From an uncultured Eubacteriales bacterium (GTDB lineage Bacteria; Bacillota; Clostridia; Oscillospirales; Acutalibacteraceae), in the NCBI GenBank assembly GCA_902491475.1, contig CABUHY010000013.1, forward strand, positions 5,541 through 69,540: DNA of 64,000 bases. Reading direction: 5' to 3'. Within the stretch, counting starts at the first letter, position 1. Each line of letters opens with the position of its first letter. A program made the translations under genes and the position numbers. The notes beneath the pieces are model-generated. The model did not search any database. It was not told the DNA's origin and worked only from the letters and a program-made list of their open reading frames with translations. Positions 42,643-50,284 of the stretch are shown piece by piece.

Positions 42643-43524
42643 TTATTTGCCCTCCTTTTCCGCTCTTGCAACTCTCTGACGGTAATCCTCTTCAAGGTCC
42701 TTGCTGTATTTTGCAAAGGTGTCGTCGTCAATAGCCATATAGTGGCAGTGATAGTCGCCTGCGATTGACTTGATGCCTGCGCCCTTCTGTGTGTCCATAA
42801 GGATACAGGTCGGAGCACATTTTTCCTTGCTTCTTGCGATAGCTTCGTCGATAGCGTCGCAAAGCTCGCCGATATTGTTGCCGTCAACGCAAAGCGTGTT
42901 GAAGCCGAAAGCCCTCATTTTGTCTGCGAGGGGTTCAAGTTTCATAACTTCCTCTGTCGGGCCGTCAATCATACAGTGGTTACGGTCGATAAATACGATG
43001 CAGTTTGAAAGCTGATAGTGGTTAATGGTCATAAAGCCTTCCCAGTTTGAGCCTTCGCCGAGCTCGCCGTCGCCCGTTACAACATATGTAAGGTAATCCT
43101 TACCCATAAGTCTTGCCGCAAGAGCCGTGCCTGCCGCAATGGAAACGCCGTGACCGAGTGAGCCTGTCGAAGCGTCAACGCCCGCAACCTTGTTAGAGTC
43201 GAGGTGGATGCCCATCTTTGAGCCCGAAAGGTTAAATGTTTTAAGCTGCTCGGGGTCGTTGAAGCCTTTGTCGCAAAGTACGGGAGCGTAAGCTATGCCT
43301 GCGTGTCCCTTACTGAGGATAAAGCGGTCTCTGTCCTCCCACCGGGGGTCGTCAACCCTGATGTTGAGATATTTGTGATAAAGAACGGTAAGAAGATCCA
43401 TTACACTCAAGCCGCCGCCGATATGTCCGCTGCCTGCCCACATTGTTGTCTGCAAGCAAAGTTTACGAAGGTCATAAGCTTTATTTTCGAGTGCCAACCA
43501 TTCCTGCTTGGGTAAATTAGCCAT
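42643..43524 (-). CDS. Transketolase, N-terminal half
   Basis: 293 residues, the thiamine-diphosphate-binding part. WAGSGHIGGGLS (His34), SKGHAG (His74), GSLGHG (residues 121-126) and the cofactor motif GDGELGEGSNWEG, residues 151-163, ending in FIDRN, are all present. Split transketolases are found in many anaerobes and archaea for pentose supply, and in specialised sugar clusters. The neighbours here, an aminotransferase and SCP2-like proteins, favour a specialised role, though a housekeeping one cannot be excluded. Confidence 0.9.
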   Translation of the reverse strand: MANLPKQEWLALENKAYDLRKLCLQTTMWAGSGHIGGGLSVMDLLTVLYHKYLNIRVDDPRWEDRDRFILSKGHAGIAYAPVLCDKGFNDPEQLKTFNLSGSKMGIHLDSNKVAGVDASTGSLGHGVSIAAGTALAARLMGKDYLTYVVTGDGELGEGSNWEGFMTINHYQLSNCIVFIDRNHCMIDGPTEEVMKLEPLADKMRAFGFNTLCVDGNNIGELCDAIDEAIARSKEKCAPTCILMDTQKGAGIKSIAGDYHCHYMAIDDDTFAKYSKDLEEDYRQRVARAEKEGK

Positions 43525-43580
43525 AGAATTGCCTCCTTTTTATATTACGGGCGGCAAGTTCCGCCCGTCAGAATCCTAAA

Positions 43581-44846
43581 TTAAAAAAGTTCGGGGTGGT
43601 TCTTGCGTACTGCGTTGAATGCGTCCTCCGCAATGTCCACGGAAACCTTGATGTCGTCCTCGGTAAGAGAAGCGTTTATGAAATGGTTGTGGTGCGAAGC
43701 GAGGAAAAGACCTCTCGATACACATTCCGCAATCCATTCCTGATGAAGCATAAGACTGTCGTCATTTGCTATTCTGAGATAGAACAACGCCGGTTCGCCC
43801 GAAACGACAAGGTCAAAGCCGTTGTTTGCCGCTGCCGCCTTGAAGCCCTCCGTAACCTGTGTTCCGAGCTTGCGGAAGAGGGTGGGGGTGTCGAGCTTTT
43901 TCATCTTGTTAATGCAGGCTATTGAAGCCGCAAACGGAACGGCGCTCATCCAATAAGAGCCTGTGTAGGTCATACCCGAAACGGTAGCTTTCATATGCTC
44001 GCCGCCGCAGAGAGCCGACATATTGTAGCCGTTTGCAAGCGCCTTGCAGAAGCAGATGAGGTCTGCCTTAATGCCGTAGTAGTGGTCGCTTCCCGCAAGG
44101 TCAAGACGGAAGCCCGTGCGTACATCGTCGAAAATGAGAACTACGCCGTGGTCGTCGCACCATTTGCGGACGGAAGCCCAATATTCCTTTGTAGCCACTT
44201 CGTTATCCTTGAAGTTGCCGTGGTCGTAAGGCTGAGCGATAAGACCCGCAACATCGCCGTCGTATCTGTCCCATACCTCGTCAAGAGCCTTTATGTCAAA
44301 CCACGGAACAACAACATTGTTTGCAACTTCTTCGGGGAGAATACCGGGGTAGTCGATTTTCTGTGCCCACTGGAAGTCGCCGTGGTAATAGCCCTTGAGG
44401 AAAATCATCTTTTTCTTATGGGTGTGAGCTCTTGCGCTCATAACCGCAAGCGTGGTCGTGTCCGAGCCGTTCTTGCAGAAGAAAGCCCAGTCGGCGGAAG
44501 CTACGGTGTCAACAAGGTTTTCGGCACATTCAACCATTACCTTGCCGGGAGAGGTTGTGCAGTTGCCCTTTTTGAGCTGCTCCATAGCCGCTGCGTCAAC
44601 ATCGGGGTCGTTATAGCCGAGAACATTGGGACCGTAAGCGCACATATAGTCGATATATTTATTGCCGTCAACATCCCAGAAATATGAGCCCTGAGCTCTT
44701 TCCGAGAAGAAGGGCCACTTGTTTATCGGAATCCAGAGTCCTTCCGACGGACCGAGATGGCCGTATATGCCTGCCGGAATTACCTTGAGAGCTCTGTCAA
44801 AGTATTCACGGCCTTTATCGTGTTTATATTCGGGAAATTTACTCAT
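43581..44846 (-). CDS. Class III (glutamate-1-semialdehyde-type) aminotransferase 1
   Basis: 421 residues, PLP-dependent fold type I. The PLP-contact aspartate is in LIFDDVRTGFR (Asp240/241), and the Schiff-base lysine is Lys268 in CFCKALANGYN. In place of the usual SGTEA, the phosphate loop reads FCKNGSDTTT, a form I associate with aminotransferases of sugar and polysaccharide clusters rather than heme HemL. No heme genes are near. It probably moves an amino group onto an aldehyde or ketone of a sugar-like substrate; this is inferred. It sits 13 nt after the first SCP2-like gene. Confidence 0.85.
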   Translation of the reverse strand: MSKFPEYKHDKGREYFDRALKVIPAGIYGHLGPSEGLWIPINKWPFFSERAQGSYFWDVDGNKYIDYMCAYGPNVLGYNDPDVDAAAMEQLKKGNCTTSPGKVMVECAENLVDTVASADWAFFCKNGSDTTTLAVMSARAHTHKKKMIFLKGYYHGDFQWAQKIDYPGILPEEVANNVVVPWFDIKALDEVWDRYDGDVAGLIAQPYDHGNFKDNEVATKEYWASVRKWCDDHGVVLIFDDVRTGFRLDLAGSDHYYGIKADLICFCKALANGYNMSALCGGEHMKATVSGMTYTGSYWMSAVPFAASIACINKMKKLDTPTLFRKLGTQVTEGFKAAAANNGFDLVVSGEPALFYLRIANDDSLMLHQEWIAECVSRGLFLASHHNHFINASLTEDDIKVSVDIAEDAFNAVRKNHPELF

Positions 44847-44859
44847 CTGTTTTTCCTCC

Positions 44860-45621
44860 TTATGCTAAGTACAAAGCGACTCTGTCAAGAAGTCTGTTCA
44901 TATTGTCAACCATTGAAGCCATACCCTTGATTTCAACGGTGCCTCTGCCGAGCTCTTCAAGAGCGTTAACCCTGCCGTTGAAAAGGTCGTTTGCAAGGTC
45001 ATAATCCGCAAAGGTCATAACGGCTCTCGGATTTTCGGGAGCTTTCTTTATTGCGACAAGATGATGGTCCTTAACACGGATAGTGCCCATGGGTCCGTTC
45101 TTGATGCCGATTAAAATGTCGCCGTCAACCATATAGGAGGCTGTTGCCTGACCGATAGGGTCCCGGTTGGCTATCTGCGCCATTGCAACGCAAATGGTAT
45201 AGAATGTGAGCTGAGTTGAGAGAACAAAGGTCTCCCTGTCCTTGAGCATATCCTCGGTCGGACGCATAAGCTCGGCAAGCCTGTCGGTAAGTGCGACAAA
45301 GGTTTTCAAAAGGAAGTTTATCTTCGTAAAGCCCTTAACGGGGACGGGTGTAACCGTTCCGTCAATCATTCCGTTGAATTTCTCGCAGGATGAGAAGGGA
45401 ATTTTGATGTCACATTCCTTTAAGCCGTCCTCCATACGACAGCCCTTTGAAGAAAAAGTAATCGTTGCGCTCGGTCCGTCTGTAACGGTAAAGCCGATTG
45501 AAACGGGCTTTTTCATTCCGGAAATAAACTCCCTTGCTTTGCTGTCAAGCTCGCAAAGATTTTCGAGTGTTCCGAGTACCGCATACATATTTATGTACGC
45601 CATTGTTCTTGAATCGGTCAA
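44860..45621 (-). CDS. SCP2-like protein with duplicated domain, paralogue 1
   Basis: 253 residues from a TTG at 45621 that has AGGAGG seven bases upstream; an upstream in-frame start at 45672 lies inside the promoter. Two SCP2-like halves: IPFSSCEKFNGMIDGTVTP near residue 75 and MTFADYDLANDLFNGRV near residue 200, the latter ending GRGTVEIKGMASMV. It is a paralogue of the last gene of the operon. First gene after a consensus promoter, so it is probably the most abundant product of this operon. Function unknown; ligand binding is inferred from the fold. Confidence 0.62.
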   Translation of the reverse strand: MTDSRTMAYINMYAVLGTLENLCELDSKAREFISGMKKPVSIGFTVTDGPSATITFSSKGCRMEDGLKECDIKIPFSSCEKFNGMIDGTVTPVPVKGFTKINFLLKTFVALTDRLAELMRPTEDMLKDRETFVLSTQLTFYTICVAMAQIANRDPIGQATASYMVDGDILIGIKNGPMGTIRVKDHHLVAIKKAPENPRAVMTFADYDLANDLFNGRVNALEELGRGTVEIKGMASMVDNMNRLLDRVALYLA

Positions 45622-45654
45622 AATAATTCCTCCTATATAAATAGTATAAAATAC

Positions 45655-45672
45655 TTGATATAATAATATCAA
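45655..45672. promoter_or_regulatory. Inverted repeat over the -10 of the minus-strand operon
   Basis: TTGATAT-N4-ATATCAA is a perfect 7-bp inverted repeat that covers the -10 hexamer of the minus-strand promoter. It is placed as a repressor site would be, though A/T richness makes chance occurrence possible. Confidence 0.45.
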
Positions 45673-45691
45673 AATCTGTTGTCGAAGTCAA
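45663..45691 (-). promoter_or_regulatory. Promoter of the SCP2-aminotransferase-transketolase operon
   Basis: On the minus strand TTGACT (45686-45691) and TATTAT (45663-45668) are separated by 17 nt. Confidence 0.75.
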
Positions 45692-45769
45692 TAAATATAA
45701 GTCCGTTACGGGCGGAAATTTGTTAAAAACTTATCAAAAAATACAAAAAGATAAATTGCGACAAAAAGA

Positions 45770-45799
45770 TTGTGATTTACTGCGTTAATATGCTACAAT
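45770..45799 (+). promoter_or_regulatory. Promoter of the SDR gene
   Basis: TTGTGA at 45770-45775 and TACAAT at 45794-45799 with an 18-nt spacer and an extended -10 TGC. It is back to back with the minus-strand promoter, about 80 nt apart. Confidence 0.65.
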
Positions 45800-45815
45800 A
45801 GAAAAGGTGATGAAA

Positions 45816-46541
45816 ATGCAGAAAACGGCGATAGTTACGGGCGCTTCAAGGGGAATAGGCAGGGCAATAACAAAAAAGCTTGTCTCGGACGGCTTCTTTG
45901 TTGCGGCGGTCTACAACTCCTCGGAAAGCCTTGCGAAAGAGCTTGAAAGCGAGCTTTGTTCCAATGTAAAGGCTTATAAATGCGATGTATCTGACCCGAA
46001 AGGCGTTAATGAGACAGTAAGCGAAATAATCAGAGAGAAAAAAAGAATAGATGTACTTATAAACAATGCGGGTATAGCTCAGCAGAAGCTTTTTACCGAC
46101 ATTACCGATGAGGACTGGAACAGAATGATAGGCGTTGACCTCTCGGGCGCATTCTATTTTTCGAGAGCGGTTTTGCCGTCAATGATAAACGAAAAATCGG
46201 GAAGAATAGTTAACATAACCTCAATGTGGGGCGAAACGGGCGGTTCGTGCGAGGTTCACTATTCAGCCGCAAAGGCGGGAATAATAGGAATGACAAAGGC
46301 TCTCGCAAAGGAGGTCGGGCTGTCGGGAATATGCGTTAACGCGGTCTCTCCGGGGGTAGTTGAAACGGATATGATGTCGGCGTTTTCCGAAGCGGACAAG
46401 CAGGCGCTTAAAGAGGAAATCCCCCTTGCGAGGCTCGGAACGGCGCAGGAGGTTGCAGATACGGTTTCGTTCCTGTGCTCCGACGGGGCGGGATATATTA
46501 CCGGACAGGTCATATCCGTTAACGGCGGAATTGTAATATAA
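45816..46541 (+). CDS. SDR oxidoreductase, probable EF-P 5-aminopentanone reductase (YmfI-like)
   Basis: 241 residues from the ATG at 45816, with AAAGGTGA upstream; GTG 45807 and ATG 45810 are alternatives. TGASRGIGRAI binds NADPH, and the catalytic YSAAK is near residue 151. The blocks NNAGIAQQKLFTDIT and SMWGETGGSCEVHYSAAK match what I remember of YmfI enzymes, which reduce the 5-aminopentanone group on elongation factor P, better than generic FabG. If so it is not part of the neighbouring metabolic operon. A FabG-like ketoreductase in that pathway is the alternative. Confidence 0.8.
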   Translation: MQKTAIVTGASRGIGRAITKKLVSDGFFVAAVYNSSESLAKELESELCSNVKAYKCDVSDPKGVNETVSEIIREKKRIDVLINNAGIAQQKLFTDITDEDWNRMIGVDLSGAFYFSRAVLPSMINEKSGRIVNITSMWGETGGSCEVHYSAAKAGIIGMTKALAKEVGLSGICVNAVSPGVVETDMMSAFSEADKQALKEEIPLARLGTAQEVADTVSFLCSDGAGYITGQVISVNGGIVI

Positions 46542-46543
46542 AG

Positions 46544-46572
46544 TTGCAAAATATCCGATAATGAGATATACT
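46544..46572 (+). promoter_or_regulatory. Promoter of the 592-residue membrane protein
   Basis: TTGCAA at 46544-46549 and TATACT at 46567-46572, spacer 17 nt, starting 3 nt after the SDR stop codon. Confidence 0.7.
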
Positions 46573-46603
46573 TAAATTTACTTATTAAAAAGGAGATTAG
46601 ATT

Positions 46604-48382
46604 ATGGATCCCATCAATGTTGATTTTACACGAGGAAAGGGCGACGGTTCAAACAACAATAAGGCTGTAACCGATGTCTATATCCCACCGAAAAACGCAA
46701 AGAAAAAGATTATTATAAATATACTTCTTACGGTTGTGTTTGCGGCTGTCGCATATTACTTTATGATTCCCGCACTCAACTTCAAGGCGATTGAACTGTA
46801 TATGTATATTGCGTTCGTATGCCTTATTTATCTCGGACTTACCGTGATTTCAACCAGAGTGGCAATTCATCCCGAGTATCAGTCGTATGTCAAAAAGCGT
46901 TCGACCGTTCCCGGAATTATAATTGCGGTTCTTGCGGTTGTATGCCTTATCGGTTTCGTTGTCGGCGCACAGCTTTTCAGAGCAAATTCGTATTCGCACC
47001 TTTTGACCGTTGAAGAGGGCGACTTTGCCGAAGATGTTGCGGAGATTGACTTTTCCGCTGTACCCACGCTTGACGCAACCTCGGCAAACAACCTTGCGGT
47101 AAGAACGCTCGGCGACCTTTCGGATATGGTTTCACAGTTCGTTGTTTCCAATTACTCCACACAGATAAACTACAAGGGCACGCCCGTCAGGGTTACCTCG
47201 CTTGACTACGGCGATATTTTCAAATGGATAAAGAATACAAGAGAGGGACTTCCCGCATATATAATTGTTGATATGACCACGCAGAAGAGTGAGATTGTCC
47301 GCCTTGAAAACGGAATGAAGTATTCGCCTGCTGAGCATTTTAACAGATACCTTTTGAGACATCTCCGTTTTGAGTATCCGACCTATATGTTCGGCGACCC
47401 GAGCTTTGAAATTGACGAGCAGGGCAATCCGTACTGGATAGTTCCGATACTTGACAAGACTATCGGTCTTTTCGGCGGTACGGATGTTATCGGCGCCGTT
47501 ATCGTAAACTCCATTGACGGAAGCAGTCAGATAATTTCGACAAGCACAACGGGCGAGACAAAGCTTCCCACGACCTCATTTGTTACCGACTCCGAATGGC
47601 AGTGGATAGACAGAGTTTACTCCGCTACGATACTCAACGAACAGTATAACTATTACGGCAAGCTCTCACACGGCTTTATAAACTCGATAATCGGTCAGGA
47701 GGGCGTTAAGGTTACAAGCTCGGGCTACAACTATCTTGCGCTCAACGACGATGTGTATATGTACACCGGCGTTACCTCGATAAGCTCCGACCAGTCGATT
47801 ATCGGCTTTGTTCTTATCAATCAGCGTACCAAGGAAGCGAAGTATTATTCAATTTCGGGCGCACTTGAGAACACCGCACAGACCTCGGCACAGGGTGCGG
47901 TTCAGCAGTATTCGTACACCGCTACATTCCCGTTGCTTCTCAACATCAGCGGCGAGCCGACATACTTTATGGCTCTTAAAGATTCGAGTGAGCTTGTTAA
48001 AATGTACGCTATGGTAAATGTCAAGCAGTCAACCGTCGTAGGTATCGGCGCAACCCTTACCGAGTGTACGGAAAACTATGCCGATAACCTTAAAAAGAAC
48101 GGCATAAATCTTGACATCAACATTGACGAAATCGGTGAAAACGACCAGACGCAGGCTCAGCCCGAGACTAAGGATGTCAGCGGCACGGTAACGGAAATCC
48201 GTTCCGTTGTAACAGGCGGCGAGACCTACTTCTATATCAAACTCAATACGGGCGACGAGTTCTATAAGCTCGGCGTCAAGGATGCGGAAAAGGTTGTAAT
48301 CCTCAATGTGGGCGACAGCGTAACCTTCGGTGTTCCCGTTGAAGCAAGCGGAGAGATAATAAGCGTATCCTCAATGAAATAA
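46604..48382 (+). CDS. Membrane-anchored protein with large extracytoplasmic part, unknown
   Basis: 592 residues. A polar 30-residue start is followed by three hydrophobic segments (about 35-55, 62-82 and 101-121), then about 470 residues expected outside. That part has repeated strands and motifs such as VDMTTQKSEIVRL and PYWIVPILDKTIGLFGG, and a C-terminal OB-like domain (SGTVTEIRSVV, FYIKLNTGDEFYKLGV, LNVGDSVTFGV). It is proline- and glycine-moderate, with no catalytic motif I know. It has its own promoter and terminator. Confidence 0.7.
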   Translation: MDPINVDFTRGKGDGSNNNKAVTDVYIPPKNAKKKIIINILLTVVFAAVAYYFMIPALNFKAIELYMYIAFVCLIYLGLTVISTRVAIHPEYQSYVKKRSTVPGIIIAVLAVVCLIGFVVGAQLFRANSYSHLLTVEEGDFAEDVAEIDFSAVPTLDATSANNLAVRTLGDLSDMVSQFVVSNYSTQINYKGTPVRVTSLDYGDIFKWIKNTREGLPAYIIVDMTTQKSEIVRLENGMKYSPAEHFNRYLLRHLRFEYPTYMFGDPSFEIDEQGNPYWIVPILDKTIGLFGGTDVIGAVIVNSIDGSSQIISTSTTGETKLPTTSFVTDSEWQWIDRVYSATILNEQYNYYGKLSHGFINSIIGQEGVKVTSSGYNYLALNDDVYMYTGVTSISSDQSIIGFVLINQRTKEAKYYSISGALENTAQTSAQGAVQQYSYTATFPLLLNISGEPTYFMALKDSSELVKMYAMVNVKQSTVVGIGATLTECTENYADNLKKNGINLDINIDEIGENDQTQAQPETKDVSGTVTEIRSVVTGGETYFYIKLNTGDEFYKLGVKDAEKVVILNVGDSVTFGVPVEASGEIISVSSMK

Positions 48383-48403
48383 AGGACACAAAACACGGAT
48401 TAT

Positions 48404-48436
48404 GTCGGGTAGGGCTTATGCCTTACCCGACTTTTT
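48404..48436 (+). terminator. Terminator after the 592-residue membrane protein
   Basis: GTCGGGTAGGGC and GCCTTACCCGAC form a 12-bp stem with one G-U pair, then TTTTT. The 200 nt from here to the next promoter show nothing recognisable. Confidence 0.9.
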
Positions 48437-48634
48437 CACCGTTTGTTGTGTTTTTGCCCATATATTCACCGAAAAAATTGGCACGCAAACATATCTTGCG
48501 GTTTGAAAGGCTTGCGGCATACATATTGTGTGTTTTTACATACCCGTAGTTAATAATTATCTATTAGACACCGTGTTTAGATAATTTTTAACTACAAACA
48601 GCCGCAAAAGTTACAAAAAAATAAACAAAAGCAT

Positions 48635-48662
48635 TTGACATTTCGTATTTAAGTGATATAAT
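48635..48662 (+). promoter_or_regulatory. Strong promoter of the aminotransferase-aldolase operon
   Basis: TTGACA at 48635-48640 and TATAAT at 48657-48662 with a 16-nt spacer and an extended -10 TGA. Both hexamers are perfect. Confidence 0.9.
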
Positions 48663-48666
48663 TTAG

Positions 48667-48695
48667 GTGAATAGTAATTCACTTTTGAAGTGAAT
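48667..48695. promoter_or_regulatory. Three GTGAAT half-sites at the transcription start, operator candidate
   Basis: GTGAAT (48667), ATTCAC (48677) and GTGAAT (48690) alternate in orientation. The first two form GTGAAT-N4-ATTCAC, and the last two form ATTCACTT-N3-AAGTGAAT, a perfect 8-bp palindrome. The cluster begins 5 nt after the -10 and spans the predicted start of transcription, the classic place for a repressor. Confidence 0.65.
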
Positions 48696-48723
48696 ACAAA
48701 AAAAGAAGACGGAGGAAACACCA

Positions 48724-50208
48724 ATGGACACAAGATTCGCTATTGCAGAATACCATGACGCAAAAGCAATAAACAGAGAGCTTGATGAACTCATCAAGAA
48801 GCCGATTTACACAATCAAGCCCGATACTCTCAAGCATTATGAAGAAGAGTATTACGACAAGAAATGTGCTAAGTCGAAAGAGATGATCGAGGAAGCTAAG
48901 ACTGTAATTCCCGGAGGAGTTCAGCACAACCTCGCATTCAACTATCCCTTCCCGCTTGTTTTCACAAAGGCAGACGGCGCTTATCTCTATGACATTGACG
49001 GTAATAAATATTTTGACTTCCTTCAGGCAGGCGGCCCGACAGTTCTCGGCTCAAACCCGAAGGCAGTTCGTGACCAGGTTATCGACCTTCTTAACACATG
49101 CGGTCCTTCAACAGGTCTTTTCCACGAGTTTGAATACAAGCTCGCTAAGAAAATCGTTGACTCTGTTGAATCGGTTGACATGTTCCGTATGCAGGGCTCG
49201 GGTACAGAGGCTTGTATGACAGCAGCTCGTATCGCTCGTCTTGCTACAGGTAAGAAGAACATCCTTAAAATGGGCGGCGCTTATCACGGCTGGTCGGATC
49301 AGATGGGTTACGGCATCCGTGTTCCCGGTTCTAAGTTCACACAGGCTAACGGCGTTCCGATTTTCATCTTCAAGCACATGCAGGAATTCTTCCCCGGCGA
49401 TCTTGAAGACCTTGAGAGAAAGCTTTGGCTCAACCAGTTCCGCGGCGGCACAGCAGCTGTTTACATCGAGCCCGTAGGTCCCGAGAGCGGTACAACTCCG
49501 CTTGATTACGAATTCAACAAGGGCGTTGAGAGACTCTGCCGCAAGTACGGCGCACTCCTCGTATTCGATGAGGTTGTTACAGGCTTCCGTATCGGTATGG
49601 CAGGTGCACAGGGCTTCTTCGGCGTATCTCCCGACCTTACAATCTTCGGTAAAGTTATCGCAGGCGGCTATCCGGGCGCAGGCGGCGTAGGCGGTAAGAA
49701 GGAATACATGAAGCACCTCGGCTCAGGTCTTGACGACTCGGGCATCAAGGTTAAGAAGGCATTCACAGGCGGTACAATGACCGCTAACCCGCTTTCATGC
49801 TGTGCAGGTTACTATACTCTTGAAGAAATCGACAGAACAAACGCTTGCCAGAAGGCAGGTCAGATGGGCGACAGACTTACAAACGGTCTTAAAGAGCTTG
49901 TTAAGAAGCACGGCCTTCCGTTCGTATGCTGGAACGAAGGTTCTATCTGCCACCTCGAGACTGTCGGCACAATGCACTACTCAATCAACTGGTCAAAACC
50001 GTGGACAATTCCGGGCGTACTCAACGCTACATCCGTTCGTAAGAAAGAGATGCAGCACATGGGCGCTGCTTACATGGCAGAAGGCCTCGTAACGCTTGCA
50101 GGTTCGCGTCTTTACACTTCGGCTGCTTATACACCTAAGATGATCGATCAGGCTCTTGCTTGCTTCGACAAGGTATTCGAAAACGTAGCAGTTAAGCCCG
50201 AAGACTAA
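48724..50208 (+). CDS. Class III (glutamate-1-semialdehyde-type) aminotransferase 2, N-terminally extended
   Basis: 494 residues, about 60 longer than HemL because of a helical, charged N-terminal extension (residues 1-58). Core motifs: MQGSGTEACM (phosphate loop, residues 156-165), GGAYHGW, FDEVVTGFRIG (Asp282) and FGKVIAGGYPGAG (Schiff-base Lys310). It shares the fold but not the KNGSD loop of the other aminotransferase, so the two likely act on different substrates. Codons are strongly biased (CGT, AAC, AAG, GGT). GGAGGA lies eight bases before the ATG. The aldolase gene follows, separated by a GC-rich hairpin. Confidence 0.86.
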   Translation: MDTRFAIAEYHDAKAINRELDELIKKPIYTIKPDTLKHYEEEYYDKKCAKSKEMIEEAKTVIPGGVQHNLAFNYPFPLVFTKADGAYLYDIDGNKYFDFLQAGGPTVLGSNPKAVRDQVIDLLNTCGPSTGLFHEFEYKLAKKIVDSVESVDMFRMQGSGTEACMTAARIARLATGKKNILKMGGAYHGWSDQMGYGIRVPGSKFTQANGVPIFIFKHMQEFFPGDLEDLERKLWLNQFRGGTAAVYIEPVGPESGTTPLDYEFNKGVERLCRKYGALLVFDEVVTGFRIGMAGAQGFFGVSPDLTIFGKVIAGGYPGAGGVGGKKEYMKHLGSGLDDSGIKVKKAFTGGTMTANPLSCCAGYYTLEEIDRTNACQKAGQMGDRLTNGLKELVKKHGLPFVCWNEGSICHLETVGTMHYSINWSKPWTIPGVLNATSVRKKEMQHMGAAYMAEGLVTLAGSRLYTSAAYTPKMIDQALACFDKVFENVAVKPED

Positions 50209-50231
50209 TCTATAAAGGCTAATTGACAAAA

Positions 50232-50258
50232 GGGGCGGGCAGCCTAACCGCCCGCCCC
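50232..50258 (+). terminator. GC-rich hairpin between aminotransferase and aldolase genes
   Basis: GGGGCGGGC and GCCCGCCCC form a perfect 9-bp stem, followed by a T-rich stretch (GTATTCTCTTTT) rather than a pure T run. It may stop part of the transcripts and so set a higher dose of the aminotransferase than of the aldolase. Confidence 0.55.
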
Positions 50259-50284
50259 GTATTCTCTTTTATGAGGTGAAACAA

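Noticed and set aside
43581..44846. Heme biosynthesis HemL
   Set aside because: The KNGSD loop and the lack of any hem gene nearby argue against glutamate-1-semialdehyde aminomutase proper; the second aminotransferase is likewise outside a heme context.
45816..46541. SDR as a core enzyme of the aminotransferase region
   Set aside because: Its sequence words fit the EF-P-modifying YmfI group better, and it has its own promoter facing away. Kept as an alternative only.
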